A stretch of 64,000 bases of DNA, taken from positions 2,356,001 through 2,420,000 of the forward strand of contig NZ_JAZHSD010000001.1 of assembly GCF_036924745.1 (NCBI RefSeq). The letters run 5' to 3'. Both the position numbers and the translations under genes were made by a program. This document shows positions 1 to 9,022 of the stretch, in pieces. The notes under the pieces are model-generated. The model saw only the letters and a list, made by a program, of their open reading frames with translations, did no database searches and was not told where the DNA came from. The first letter of the stretch is position 1; every line of letters starts with the position of its first letter. The stretch comes from Bradyrhizobium sp. AZCC 1693 (GTDB lineage Bacteria > Pseudomonadota > Alphaproteobacteria > Rhizobiales > Xanthobacteraceae).

Positions 1-225
1 TCGGCTGCAGCCCTTCTAGGAGGTCCGGCAACCCGGGCGCAAGCGGGCTGACTACGGGCGGGAAAAAGGGTGGCAACGCGTTAGGGCTGACCACCAAAAT
101 GGTGAGCGAGAGCATTGGTTTATAGCCCCCGCTCGGATAGAACATTTGTGAGTCCCCAAGCGTCCTAAAAGCGCCTTGGGTTTGCCGCAACATCAAAGCA
201 TGACGTCTCGACAGCGCCCGGCCGG

Positions 226-2544
226 GTGCGTGAGCGTTTCGAACGACCAAGGGTCCCGGTGCGCCAGATCGTACCTCCACACTGGAAGCAGAAGATCCGG
301 AACTACTTTCTGGATCTGGATGCGCGCATCGATTCGACGCTGTTCTCGTCGGGCAAGGGCCTGCGCGAACTGTACGAGCGCTACTCCACCTTCATGGACC
401 GCTTCTACGTCGGCCGCTGGAAGCGCTGGGTGTTCATCGAGCCGTTTTCGGAAGCCGCCACCATCGGCCTCGGCGGGCTGATCATGATGCTGGCGCTGGC
501 GATCCCCGCTTTCCGCGAAACCGCCGATGACGACTGGCTGAAGAAATCCGACCTCGCGGTGCAGTTTCTCGACCGCTACGGCAATCCGATTGGCAGCCGC
601 GGTATCAAGCACAACGACTCGATCCCGCTGGAAGATTTCCCGGACAACCTGATCAAGGCGACGCTCGCGACCGAAGACCGCCGCTTCTACGACCATTTCG
701 GCATCGACTTCCCCGGCACGGCGCGCGCGCTCGTGACCAACGCGCAGGCCGGCGGCGTACGCCAGGGCGGTTCGTCGATCACCCAGCAATTGGCGAAGAA
801 CCTGTTCCTGAGCAACGAGCGCACCATCGAGCGCAAGGTGAAGGAAGCGTTCCTGGCGGTCTGGCTGGAGACGCGGCTGACCAAGAACGAGATCTTAAAG
901 CTCTATCTCGACCGCGCCTATATGGGCGGCGGCACCTTCGGCGTCGATGGGGCGGCGCATTTCTACTTCAACAAGTCGGCCCGCGACGTCACTCTCGCGG
1001 AATCGGCCATGCTGGCCGGGCTGTTCAAGGCGCCGACCAAATACGCCCCCCACATCAACCTGCCCGCCGCCCGCGCCCGCGCCAACGTCGTGCTCGACAA
1101 CCTCGTCGATGCCGGCTTCATGACCGAGGGCCAGGTGTTCGGCGCCCGGCGCAACCCGGCGGTCGCCGTCGACCGCCGCGACGAGAACTCGCCGAACTAC
1201 TACCTCGACTACGCCTTCGACGAGATGCGCAAGCTGGTCGACACGTTCCCGAAATCATATACCGAGCGCGTCTTTGTGGTCCGCACCGCGATCGACATGA
1301 ACGTGCAGCGCGCCGCCGAGGAAGCCGTCGAAAACCAGCTCCGCCAGTTCGGCCGCGACTATCATGCCACGCAGGCCGCGACCGTGGTCGCCGATCTCGA
1401 CGGCGGCGTCCGCGCCATGGTGGGCGGCCGCGACTACGGCGCAAGCCAGTTCAACCGTTCGACCGACGCCTACCGGCAGCCGGGCTCCTCGTTCAAACCC
1501 TATGTCTACACCACGGCGCTGCTGAACGGTTACAAGCCGTCATCGATCGTGGTCGACGGCCCGGTCTGCATCGGCAACTGGTGCCCGCAGAACTATGGCC
1601 ACTCCTACTCGGGCTCGGTGACGCTGACGCAGGCGATCACCCGCTCGATCAACGTTGTGCCCGTAAAACTTTCGATTGCGCTCGGCGGCAAGTCGCCTAA
1701 CCCCGCCAAGGCCGGCCGCGTCAAGATCACCGAGGTGGCGCGGAAGTTCGGCCTCACGGCTCCCCTGCCGGATACGCCGTCGATGCCGATCGGCTCCGAC
1801 GAAGTCACCGTGCTCGAACACGCGGTCGCCTACGCGACCTTCCCGAACAAGGGCAAGTCGGTGAAACCTCACTCGGTGCTGGAAGTGCGCACCGGCGCCG
1901 GCGACTTGGTCTGGCGCTTCGACCGCGACGGCAAGAAGCCGGTGCAAGCCATCCCCGCCTCCGTCGCCGCCGACATGGCGTGGATGATGAGCCACGTCGT
2001 CAGCGAGGGCACCGCCCGCCGCGCTGCCCTCGACGGTATTCCGACCGCGGGCAAGACCGGCACCACCAACGCCTATCGCGACGCCTGGTTTGTCGGCTAC
2101 ACCGGCAACTTCACCTGCGCGGTCTGGTACGGCAATGACGATTACTCGCCGACCAACCGCATGACCGGCGGTTCGCTGCCCGCGCAAACCTGGCACGACA
2201 TCATGCTCGTCGCGCACCAGGGCGTCGAGGTGAAGGAAATCCCCGGCATCGGCATGGGCACGAAACTGCCGCAGCCCGCCCAGCCGGCCAACGTAGCGGC
2301 CAACGGCGCGGCACGGGTGCTGGAGACCAAGCCAGGGCCGCCGCCGGTATTGACCAAGCGCGGGGCGGATATTCTGGTGCGCGTCGAAAAGCTGCTCGAC
2401 GAAGCCGGCAAGGCCGCGGGCAAGACCTCGTCCAACGATCCGAAGCAGCCCGCCAAGCCGGTTACGTCTGGCGCGCTGGCCTTCCCCGAGAACTATATCG
2501 CAGCCGCTGGCGACCAGCCTGCACCGGCGCAGCGGAAGAATTAA
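226..2544 (+). CDS. Class A penicillin-binding protein (PBP1A-type transglycosylase/transpeptidase)
   Basis: Bifunctional peptidoglycan synthase anchored in the inner membrane, polymerising glycan strands and cross-linking stem peptides in the periplasm. A basic cytoplasmic N-terminus is followed by one membrane segment (about residues 77-97). The glycosyltransferase domain (GT51) carries the catalytic-Glu motif ATEDRRFYDH near residue 150 and GGSSITQQLAKN near 181. The transpeptidase domain has SSFK (421-424), SIN (474-476) and KTGTT (610-614), so all three penicillin-binding motifs are intact. At 772 residues it is of normal family length. The start is GTG; the only in-frame room upstream is back to a stop at 166, and no good ribosome site is visible, so the exact start is uncertain. 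It appears to stand alone. Confidence 0.93.
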   Translation: MRERFERPRVPVRQIVPPHWKQKIRNYFLDLDARIDSTLFSSGKGLRELYERYSTFMDRFYVGRWKRWVFIEPFSEAATIGLGGLIMMLALAIPAFRETADDDWLKKSDLAVQFLDRYGNPIGSRGIKHNDSIPLEDFPDNLIKATLATEDRRFYDHFGIDFPGTARALVTNAQAGGVRQGGSSITQQLAKNLFLSNERTIERKVKEAFLAVWLETRLTKNEILKLYLDRAYMGGGTFGVDGAAHFYFNKSARDVTLAESAMLAGLFKAPTKYAPHINLPAARARANVVLDNLVDAGFMTEGQVFGARRNPAVAVDRRDENSPNYYLDYAFDEMRKLVDTFPKSYTERVFVVRTAIDMNVQRAAEEAVENQLRQFGRDYHATQAATVVADLDGGVRAMVGGRDYGASQFNRSTDAYRQPGSSFKPYVYTTALLNGYKPSSIVVDGPVCIGNWCPQNYGHSYSGSVTLTQAITRSINVVPVKLSIALGGKSPNPAKAGRVKITEVARKFGLTAPLPDTPSMPIGSDEVTVLEHAVAYATFPNKGKSVKPHSVLEVRTGAGDLVWRFDRDGKKPVQAIPASVAADMAWMMSHVVSEGTARRAALDGIPTAGKTGTTNAYRDAWFVGYTGNFTCAVWYGNDDYSPTNRMTGGSLPAQTWHDIMLVAHQGVEVKEIPGIGMGTKLPQPAQPANVAANGAARVLETKPGPPPVLTKRGADILVRVEKLLDEAGKAAGKTSSNDPKQPAKPVTSGALAFPENYIAAAGDQPAPAQRKN

Positions 2545-2696
2545 AAAGTATGATCCGGCAGAATGTTAACCGGCTTTCCTCGGAGCAGATGCGAGGCGTC
2601 TGCGCCGTCATGCTCACACAAAAAGAAGCGCTTCAGGTTTCGGATGAAGCCGGTTCAAGCGGAATCTGATGCCGTGAGATTTCGGAGCACTGGCCT

Positions 2697-3275
2697 GTGC
2701 GGCTGATCTTCATCACCTTGCTGGCGTTGGCGCTTGCCACGGCCGTCGGTCTCGGCTCGACCTACATGACGGCGACGCGTGGCACCGACCTCGGCACGCT
2801 TACGATCGGCGCCTGGACCGCGCGGCCCAAGAGCGGCACTGCCGAGGTCGATCCCTATTCGCGCGCCTTGATCGCCCGCAGCGGCGAATTGCCGATCGGG
2901 ACCGGTGACGGCATCGCCTTCTCGGCCACCACTGACGACAAGCGGAAGCCGCTCGACGGGCGCTGCGACGTGGTCGTCAGCGGGGTGACGCCGGCGGCCC
3001 GGTTCTGGACGCTGACGCTGTTCGACCGCAAAGGGCATCTGGTCGCCAATTCGCTGCAGCGCTACGGCTTCACCAGCCAGGAAATCGTCCGCGGCTCCGA
3101 CGGCGCGTTCGAGATCCGCGTGGCGGCGCGCTCGCGGGCCGGAAACTGGCTGCCGACCGGCGGCATCGAGCGCTACGCGCTGATGCTGCGGCTTTACGAT
3201 ACGCCGGTTGGCGTCGCGACCCGGACCCAGCGCGACGCGCCGATGCCCTCGATATCCACGGTGAACTGCCCATGA
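2697..3275 (+). CDS. DUF1214 domain protein, membrane anchored
   Basis: A 192-residue protein with an N-terminal hydrophobic segment (residues 2-22) that works as a signal anchor, followed by a soluble domain of the DUF1214 type. The visible signature is the stretch around FWTLTLFDRKGHLVAN and a NWLPTGG motif, typical of DUF1214. The GTG start is followed directly by RLIFITLLALAL. Its stop overlaps the start of the next gene by four bases, so the two are very likely translationally coupled and act together. DUF1254 and DUF1214 domains are usually found together, fused or adjacent. Biochemical function is unknown. Confidence 0.82.
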   Translation: MRLIFITLLALALATAVGLGSTYMTATRGTDLGTLTIGAWTARPKSGTAEVDPYSRALIARSGELPIGTGDGIAFSATTDDKRKPLDGRCDVVVSGVTPAARFWTLTLFDRKGHLVANSLQRYGFTSQEIVRGSDGAFEIRVAARSRAGNWLPTGGIERYALMLRLYDTPVGVATRTQRDAPMPSISTVNCP

Positions 3276-3892
3276 TCCGGCTGGCGTTCACCATCATCGC
3301 AGGCGTGCTGTTGGGCGGCGTGGTGCATCTCGTCAGCGTGCTGGCGCTGCCGCGCATCGCCACCCAGGATGCCTATTCACGGCTGACGCCGATGACCAGG
3401 GAGAATGCCGTCACGGCCCTTCCGCTCGCCGAGCCCAACAACGCGCCGATGCCGTTCATGGACCCGGCCTTTGCGGTCGCGATCTGCCGCTACGACCTCG
3501 CCGGCGGCCCCCTCAAGCTGACGGTGCCGGTCAGCCAGGCCTACACCTCGGTGTCATTCTACACGCGCAACGAGGTCGCCTATTACGCCATCAACGATCG
3601 CTCGGCCGGCCGCAAGGTGATCGAACTCGACCTGATGACGGAAGAGCAGCATTCCGCGTTGCCGGAGGATGAGGAAGTCACCGCCGCCGACCGGCTGATC
3701 ATCGACTCCCCTACCGCGACCGGCCTGATCGTGCTCAAGGCCCTGGCGCCGGAGCCGGGCTTGATGCCGCAGGCGCAGGCCTCGCTCGCGGCATCGCGTT
3801 GCACCGTTCAGACCGAGCCTCCACCGGCCAAGCAACCCGAACCCGTAGCGCCTGCACCGGCCCCCGCGCCGGCACCACGGTCCAAGCGCTGA
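3272..3892 (+). CDS. DUF1254 domain membrane protein
   Basis: A 206-residue partner of the preceding DUF1214 protein. It begins with a membrane segment (about residues 4-26), then a DUF1254-like domain recognisable from RIATQDAYSRL and MPFMDPAFAVAICRYDL. It ends in a Pro/Ala-rich tail (PEPVAPAPAPAPAP) that is probably an extended periplasmic linker. It starts inside the stop of the upstream gene (ATGA overlap). No catalytic residues can be named. A repeat-rich spacer follows, before the convergent hydrolase gene. Confidence 0.8.
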   Translation: MIRLAFTIIAGVLLGGVVHLVSVLALPRIATQDAYSRLTPMTRENAVTALPLAEPNNAPMPFMDPAFAVAICRYDLAGGPLKLTVPVSQAYTSVSFYTRNEVAYYAINDRSAGRKVIELDLMTEEQHSALPEDEEVTAADRLIIDSPTATGLIVLKALAPEPGLMPQAQASLAASRCTVQTEPPPAKQPEPVAPAPAPAPAPRSKR

Positions 3893-3901
3893 GCAGGGCC
3901 T

Positions 3902-4122
3902 AGAGCGGGATGGGTTGGAGTCGAATCGATTCGCCATTAGCGCGAAGCCAACGATCTCGTGTCCCGGACGCAGTGCAGATACTCTTCAGCGGTACACCGC
4001 AGGGCCCAGACACAAAATCGCGAAAACAACCCCATGCAAAGTAGAATGGGCCCCGGCTCGCAGCACTCACGCCGCTTGTGTCCGGGGCACGAGATGGTCC
4101 GTCCTCACGGCCCAACCTGATC
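3902..4122. repeat. Composite intergenic repeat with 16-bp inverted arms
   Basis: Between two convergent genes. Arms ATCTCGTGTCCCGGAC (3954-3969) and GTCCGGGGCACGAGAT (4080-4095) are inverted with one mismatch and enclose about 110 bases. Outside them lie GAGCGGGATG (3904-3913) and CTGATCTCATCCTGCTC (4115-4131), which resemble two halves of a common Bradyrhizobium intergenic palindrome. The structure looks like one repeat inserted into another. No protein signal is visible. Confidence 0.6.
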
Positions 4123-4980
4123 TCATCCTGCTCCAGCGTGAGCCGGCACTTCCTGGTGGTGGCCGCAGCGGCAATTCTCGTAGTCCACGGGATCATGACT
4201 GTTGAAGATGGTCACGGCATCGCCGTGATTGGCCTTGAGCGTCCGCAGCCGCTCCTGATTTTGGATGCGCACGGCGCGATCCATATCGGCGCGGCGCTGA
4301 AACATGCCGAGCACCAGCGGCACCCGCGGCGACGCTTGCATCTGACCGTGGAAGAAATAGGCATCGCCGGCGTGCAGCAACCATTTGTCCCCGCTCCGCA
4401 CGGCGATGCCGCAATGACCTGAGGTATGGCCGGGCAGCGGGATCATCAGGATATCAGGCTCGCGATCGCCGAGCGCGCGGACGCCCTCAAAACCGAACCA
4501 GTCTTCGCCGCCCTCCCCATAGAACGTCCATTGCGGATCGTGCTTCCACTGATCGGTGATGTAGCGGCCCTTCGGTGCCGGCGTCCGGCGCGTCACCGCC
4601 ATGTCGTGCTCGCGGCGATGGACGTGCACCTTGGCGTTCGGAAAATCCGGAATGCCGCCGGCATGATCGCGATCGAGATGCGTCAGCAACAGATGCCGCA
4701 CATCGCTTTTGGAATAGCCGAGCGCCTCGACCTGCCGCACGGCCGCCTCGGCCGGATCGAGCCGCGGCGTCGTCTGCCGGACCCATTTGGGTCCAAGCCG
4801 CGGCGGGTTGGCAATGTCGTCCAATCCGATGCCGGTATCGACCAGCGCCAGCCCGTCATGGGTCTCGATCAGCAGGCAATGACACACCATGCGCGCGCGC
4901 TGGAAAATGCTGCCGGTGCCGTTCACCAGCCGCCGGCCGATCGGGCACATGGTGCCGGTGTTGAGATGATGGACGCGCAT
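4123..4980 (-). CDS. Metallo-beta-lactamase-fold hydrolase, N-acyl homoserine lactonase-like
   Basis: Zinc-dependent hydrolase of the MBL superfamily, 285 residues with the start used here. Metal-site motifs in order are HLDRDHAGG (about residues 101-109), GHTSGH, HAGDAYF and a late NSHDP. The first motif reads HxDxDH rather than the textbook HxHxDH, a variant common in this subfamily. The overall layout resembles AHL-lactonase-like proteins, but the substrate cannot be read from sequence. A longer frame opens at 5046, but the ATG at 4980 has a good AAGGAG about ten bases upstream and begins MRVHHLN, so it is preferred. It is divergent from a LysR regulator, the usual arrangement for a regulated catabolic gene. 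Confidence 0.86.
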   Translation of the reverse strand: MRVHHLNTGTMCPIGRRLVNGTGSIFQRARMVCHCLLIETHDGLALVDTGIGLDDIANPPRLGPKWVRQTTPRLDPAEAAVRQVEALGYSKSDVRHLLLTHLDRDHAGGIPDFPNAKVHVHRREHDMAVTRRTPAPKGRYITDQWKHDPQWTFYGEGGEDWFGFEGVRALGDREPDILMIPLPGHTSGHCGIAVRSGDKWLLHAGDAYFFHGQMQASPRVPLVLGMFQRRADMDRAVRIQNQERLRTLKANHGDAVTIFNSHDPVDYENCRCGHHQEVPAHAGAG

Positions 4981-5040
4981 GACAGATGTCTCCTTCGAGG
5001 TCAGGCGCCATGCTTGCCATTCGGCAAGCCATAGGTAAAA

Positions 5041-5076
5041 TATCAATATCCGATAGTATCAATAGGAACGTCCTAT
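5041..5076. promoter_or_regulatory. Probable LysR operator region
   Basis: The 94-base divergent spacer holds a direct repeat TATCAAT (5041-5047 and 5057-5063), an inverted pair TATC-N7-GATA (5041-5055), and a perfect inverted repeat ATAGGA-ACG-TCCTAT (5062-5076) that runs into the LysR start codon. The sizes fit LysR-type binding and autorepression sites. No footprint is implied. Confidence 0.5.
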
Positions 5077-5932
5077 GGATATCCGCGAGCTCCGCTATTT
5101 CGCGGCCGTGTTCAGGGAGCGCAACCTGACGGCGGCGGCCAAACGCTGCTTCATCTCGCAGCCCTCGATCTCGGCGGCGATCACCAATCTGGAGGCCGAA
5201 CTCGGCACGGCGCTGTTCATCCGGCACAAGAAGGGCGTGGCGCCGACGGAAGCGGCCGAACAATTCCATGCCGTGGCCCGCCGCATCATCGATGAGGCGG
5301 ACGCGGCGAAAAACCTGTTCCGAAAACCTGCGACGCGGAGCGCGCTGACACTCGGCCTGATGCGCACGCTCGACCGGCCGCGAACCATCGCCCTCCTGAA
5401 GCCGCTGACCGGGACTTCCGACATCGCGCTCCGCCTCGTTGGCGTCGATGAGCCTTCGGATGCGCGGATCGTTTCCAAAAATCTGCTGCGCGCCGACGAG
5501 CATTTCGTTCCGCTCTGGATCGAGCGCTACGTCGCAGCATTGCCGCCATCGCATCCGCTGACGCTGAAGGAGCGGCTGCGCACCGCTGACCTCGCCGGCG
5601 TCGCCATGGTCGACCGCTGCCATTGCGAGCAGAGCGAATTCTTCGGCCGCGCCGCATCGGCATCACGCCAGCCCGCGGCGATCGCCGAATCGGAAGACTG
5701 GGCGATGGCGCTGGTGGCCGCCGGTGTCGGGATTGCCATCGTTCCCGAAGGCGTGGCGCGCGCCAATTCCGATGTCGCCGTGCGCGAGATCGACGTCGAC
5801 GTGAAGCGCGAGGTGGGGCTCGCTTACAGCGCGGCGCGGCCGCCGTCGGAAGCCTTGCAGAACTTTATCGCAAAACTGCAGCGGCAACGGCCCAAAGCGG
5901 GCCGCGCCAAATCGAAGGCTCGGCGTAGCTGA
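5075..5932 (+). CDS. LysR-family transcriptional regulator
   Basis: A 285-residue LysR-type regulator. The N-terminal winged helix-turn-helix is clear: MDIRELRYFAAVFRERNLTA followed by the recognition-helix region SQPSISAAITNLE (about residues 28-40) and LFIRHKKGV. The remainder is a periplasmic-binding-protein-like effector domain, with the family-typical VAAGVGIAIVPEGVA near residue 220. It is transcribed away from the MBL-fold hydrolase and probably controls it; the inducer is unknown. The ATG lies inside a small palindrome, suggesting self-repression. Confidence 0.9.
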   Translation: MDIRELRYFAAVFRERNLTAAAKRCFISQPSISAAITNLEAELGTALFIRHKKGVAPTEAAEQFHAVARRIIDEADAAKNLFRKPATRSALTLGLMRTLDRPRTIALLKPLTGTSDIALRLVGVDEPSDARIVSKNLLRADEHFVPLWIERYVAALPPSHPLTLKERLRTADLAGVAMVDRCHCEQSEFFGRAASASRQPAAIAESEDWAMALVAAGVGIAIVPEGVARANSDVAVREIDVDVKREVGLAYSAARPPSEALQNFIAKLQRQRPKAGRAKSKARRS

Positions 5933-5979
5933 CCAGGATGCGTACTCATAAATCGAGATTGATTGGCGCGGCTGATCGA

Positions 5980-6080
5980 CGTCCTCTATGCCGCCGAAGC
6001 GGAAGTAAATTCAGAGCGGCGTCGCAACTGATGCATCTCGTGAAGGTCGCGCGGGCCTAGCGTCTCGACTTCCGCCGCCC
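5980..6080. repeat. Degenerate dispersed repeat, copy 1
   Basis: This copy shares GCGGCGTCGCAACTGATGCA with 6440-6513, and AAGTAAATTCAGA with a third piece near 16310. One frame of the shared part reads AASQLMHLVKVARA then stop, so it may descend from the tail of a lost gene. It fills most of the spacer between the LysR gene and the small membrane protein. Confidence 0.55.
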
Positions 6081-6171
6081 CGCCGGGTGAGCGGCCGGGG
6101 ATGGCCTGTCGTTGTTCCATCTGCTAGCTTCCAAACATCCTGAAAATGCTGGGGGGGGGAGGAGAAGAGTT

Positions 6172-6411
6172 ATGTTTTTACCCGAACAATACGCATGGTT
6201 TGAGCCCGTACTCATTGCAACCATCGTGGTGTTCATCATTGATTTAGTCGGCAACTGGATCGGTTTCGGCAACCGCTTCCTCGGCGCCCTAATGAGCGCA
6301 ATCGTGTTCGCCCTCGTGTTCGGAACCCTTGTCTATTTCGGTTACGGCAGCGTGTCGATGTCAGTGACGACAACGCCGAGTCCAACTGCCCCTGCTCAAA
6401 CGCAAAAGTAG
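6172..6411 (+). CDS. Small two-segment membrane protein
   Basis: A 79-residue protein starting at the ATG preceded by GGAGGAGAAGAG; a longer upstream frame lacks such a site. It has two hydrophobic helices, VLIATIVVFIIDLVG (about residues 13-27) and ALMSAIVFALVFGTLVYFG (about 39-57), then a short Thr/Pro/Ala-rich tail. I do not recognise the family. It is flanked on both sides by copies of the same degenerate repeat, so it may have moved with them or be an accessory gene. Confidence 0.6.
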   Translation: MFLPEQYAWFEPVLIATIVVFIIDLVGNWIGFGNRFLGALMSAIVFALVFGTLVYFGYGSVSMSVTTTPSPTAPAQTQK

Positions 6412-6926
6412 GTCGGCCAAACAGAGACGCGAGCGACCGATGCAGCGGCGTCGCAACTGATGCACCTCGTACAGGTGGCGCAAGCTTAGCGCCTCGACGT
6501 CCGCCACGGCTCGGCAGATTCCGCTATGCCCCGATAGCGACTAAATTCCGCAGCGCAGCGAGATGACGCGATGTGCCAGCAGCAATCTCATATGCTCGAC
6601 GCCCGGTCATGGCGCAACGCCAAGTGCGATCCGGTCTGAGTTGAGTGCACTGCGCTACACGGCCGTGCTTCGGAGCGCGGCTATTGTCTGCGACGGCGGC
6701 CGCCGGATGTGGTACGTTGATCTTTCCGTCATGCAGGTGCTGATGAATTGCCCGAACTGTTCGCAATTGCCCGATGATGAATCGCGGCAAACTCATCAGG
6801 GTCATTCGTGACTTGCCTTTTGCGGTTTCAAGTCAGAAGTGCCACGGCGCCGTCTAGGCTCCGATTTATTCTGATCTGGATTAGCTGGAAAATGGCGGTC
6901 AGAACGGGTCTACGGGAGGAAACATC
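6412..6926. other. Gene-free stretch with degenerate repeat, copy 2
   Basis: Holds the second copy of the AASQLMHLV repeat (6440-6513), followed by TATGCCCCGATAGCGACTAA (6525-6544), which resembles the sequence at 5988 and 16292. No convincing gene is visible on either strand. The last 50 bases carry the ribosome site of the next gene. Confidence 0.5.
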
Positions 6927-8216
6927 ATGATCTCACGTCGTCTTGTGATCGGACTGTTAGGGGCAGGAGTGACAGCGTTTGCGCTCTATGCCACCCCAAT
7001 TGCGCTGGCTTTTTCGCCCGAGGCGCGCAACGCAAAGCTCGATGAAACCCTTCGGGGATTGGTCGAAGGTCGCAGCACTCCAGGTATTGCGGTGCTGATC
7101 CTCCAGAACGGACGCCCGGTCTACAGCCGCAGCGTCGGCGTTCGCGAGGTCGGGGGCGCCGCGCTGATCGGCGAGAACGACATGTTCCGCCTCGCCTCAA
7201 TGACGAAGGCCGTCACCTCGGTGGCAGCGATGATCCTTGTCGAGCAGGGCAAGATCGACCTGGACGATCCGGTCAGCCGTTTCCTTCCCGAGTTCGCCAA
7301 GCTAAGGGTGCGCGGGCCCGACGGCACCGAGGGTCCTGCGAGCAGGCCGCCGACGATCCGCGAACTGCTGAGCCATACCGCCGGGCTCTCCTACAACTTC
7401 ATCAACAATCCCCGGCTCGTTGATGCATACCGCGAAGCCCGCGTGACCGACGGGCTGGACCAGCCCGAGGTAACCACGGCTGAAGCGATGCAGCGTCTCG
7501 CCGCCGTTCCACTTGGCTATCAGCCTGGAACGGGCTGGGAATACTCGCTCGCCACTGACGTGCTCGGGGCCGTCATCGAGAAGGTGACGGGAGCCAGTCT
7601 GGGAGCTTTTGTAACCGAGCGCATTGCAAAGCCCCTGCGCATCCAGAGCTTTGTGTTCAACGCACCTGAGACCATCCGCTCACGCTTCGTGCAGGTGACG
7701 CGGCCCGCACAGGTCACGGGCGCACTCGGCACGGGCTACGTTCCGGTGATGGGATCTGAGGCAGTGCCGTTCCCACCCACCAAGGGCACTGCCAATCTCG
7801 ACCCGAACCGCGCCTTCTCTCCGACTGCCTATAACTCTGGCGGCGCCGGCATGAGTGGCACCATCGGTGACTACGCGCGGTTCCTGCAAATGCTGCTGAA
7901 CGAGGGCGAACTTGACGGCATGCGGGTGCTCCGCGCGGAGACGGTCCGACAAATGACGCAGAACGTGACTGGCAACTTGCCGACGCTTCGCGGGCCGGGT
8001 TGGGGCTTCACGCTGGGCTTTGGGATCCTGACCGATCCGGCTGCAGCCAAGAGCCGTCTTCCGGCCGGTAGCTATGGGTGGGGCGGCATCTATGGCACGC
8101 AGTTTTGGATCGATCCGACAAACCGCGTTGTCGGCCTGGTCATGACCCAGACGGCAATTATTGGCTCCGGCCCGATCTCGAATCCCGTCCGGGAAGCATT
8201 CTATACGGCCGATTGA
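6927..8216 (+). CDS. Serine beta-lactamase-like hydrolase (class C / esterase family), exported
   Basis: A 429-residue secreted serine hydrolase of the beta-lactamase/penicillin-binding superfamily. An N-terminal signal peptide (about residues 1-29, ISRRLVIGLLGAGVTAFALY) leads to the mature domain. The SxxK nucleophile motif is SMTK, in FRLASMTKAVTSVA near residue 92; the second motif is YSLATD; the third, WGG, is in SYGWGGIYGTQFW near residue 390. AHTG-type surroundings such as LLSHTAGLSY are typical of EstB-like esterases, and true antibiotic hydrolysis is not implied. GGGAGGAAACATCATG gives a strong start. It is a single gene flanked by non-coding sequence. Confidence 0.88.
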   Translation: MISRRLVIGLLGAGVTAFALYATPIALAFSPEARNAKLDETLRGLVEGRSTPGIAVLILQNGRPVYSRSVGVREVGGAALIGENDMFRLASMTKAVTSVAAMILVEQGKIDLDDPVSRFLPEFAKLRVRGPDGTEGPASRPPTIRELLSHTAGLSYNFINNPRLVDAYREARVTDGLDQPEVTTAEAMQRLAAVPLGYQPGTGWEYSLATDVLGAVIEKVTGASLGAFVTERIAKPLRIQSFVFNAPETIRSRFVQVTRPAQVTGALGTGYVPVMGSEAVPFPPTKGTANLDPNRAFSPTAYNSGGAGMSGTIGDYARFLQMLLNEGELDGMRVLRAETVRQMTQNVTGNLPTLRGPGWGFTLGFGILTDPAAAKSRLPAGSYGWGGIYGTQFWIDPTNRVVGLVMTQTAIIGSGPISNPVREAFYTAD

Positions 8217-8527
8217 GGTTCGATACCCAACACTGGCTGCGCCACAGCACCAGGTGCCCGCCCACACTTGGGGGTAGTTCTTGTTGTCGCGCTCAGCGCA
8301 AACGCGCTCGCGTTATCGAAGCGGCGCATTCACACTCGCCGGTGCGCGATCAAGCCATGATGATCGTCGCGGCGTCAGCCGAAAATAAGAAATGCAGCAT
8401 GCATCAATAGTCGCCCGTTACGATGGCGCAGCTTGCCTACCAAGAGGCGACATTCGGCCACGCCCTTCTGTACATTTAAGAGCTGATCTCCAGGAGGGCC
8501 GTGCTCTACCTGTTTCGCGTGCGATGT
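8217..8527. other. Gene-free spacer between convergent genes
   Basis: A stretch of 311 bases between convergent genes. No coding signal, strong hairpin with a T-run, or recognised repeat was found. Confidence 0.4.
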
Positions 8528-9022
8528 TCATCCAACCGGTCCGGCGACCCAATAGTCGCCGGAAAGCGGCCTGACTTTTACGTCATGAATTACCCCGAGC
8601 TGCAGGCTTGGATCGAAATAGCGCATCGCCCGCTCATTGAGGTCAATGATGCGCCCAGGCGTTAATGGCCCAACGTCATTTATCTTGACGATGACCTTCT
8701 TACCTACAGCCTCAACGAGGGCATACTTCGGCCTCTCGCCATATTGGACCCCACCAAATTTCTGACGCAAACTCGTCTTGATGGCAGCCGCCCAGACGAA
8801 GGGATCATAGCGCTCCCCGGAAGCTGTGTTCGGGCCGCCCTCCCGCCAACCGGGCCGGAACGGATTGTACGTCGATGCTGCGCCAACAATCGCATCCCCA
8901 GAAGCTTCGTTGACGACGGTGCTTGAATGAACTGCAGCGACTTCACTTCGAGCAACGGTAACAGAAACGGCAAGCGCAACTACGGCGCCGCAAATTGCGG
9001 CGCTAGAACGAAACAATATCAT
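8528..9022 (-). CDS. RlpA-like double-psi beta-barrel protein, exported
   Basis: A 164-residue secreted protein related to RlpA, whose family acts on denuded peptidoglycan at septa. The N-terminus is a signal peptide (ILFRSSAAICGAVVALAVSV). The DPBB domain shows TASGERYDPFVWAAAIKTSL and, near the C-terminal half, VIVKINDVGPLTPGRIIDL, matching the RlpA core (NGE, the catalytic-type D in NDxGP, and GRIIDL). The C-terminal SPOR domain of full-length RlpA is absent, as in many short homologues. A frame extends upstream to 9313, but the ATG used here has GAGGAG in front and opens directly into the signal peptide. Confidence 0.85.
   Translation of the reverse strand: MILFRSSAAICGAVVALAVSVTVARSEVAAVHSSTVVNEASGDAIVGAASTYNPFRPGWREGGPNTASGERYDPFVWAAAIKTSLRQKFGGVQYGERPKYALVEAVGKKVIVKINDVGPLTPGRIIDLNERAMRYFDPSLQLGVIHDVKVRPLSGDYWVAGPVG

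Noticed and set aside
1..191. Open minus-strand frame running off the left edge (about 63 codons from ATG at 191)
   Set aside because: No recognisable sequence or ribosome site, and open frames on the opposite strand are common in this GC-rich DNA. It could be the start of a divergent gene but cannot be supported.
6563..6811. 82-codon plus-strand frame in the 6.4-6.9 kb gap
   Set aside because: Contains part of the degenerate repeat and has no ribosome site or conserved pattern.
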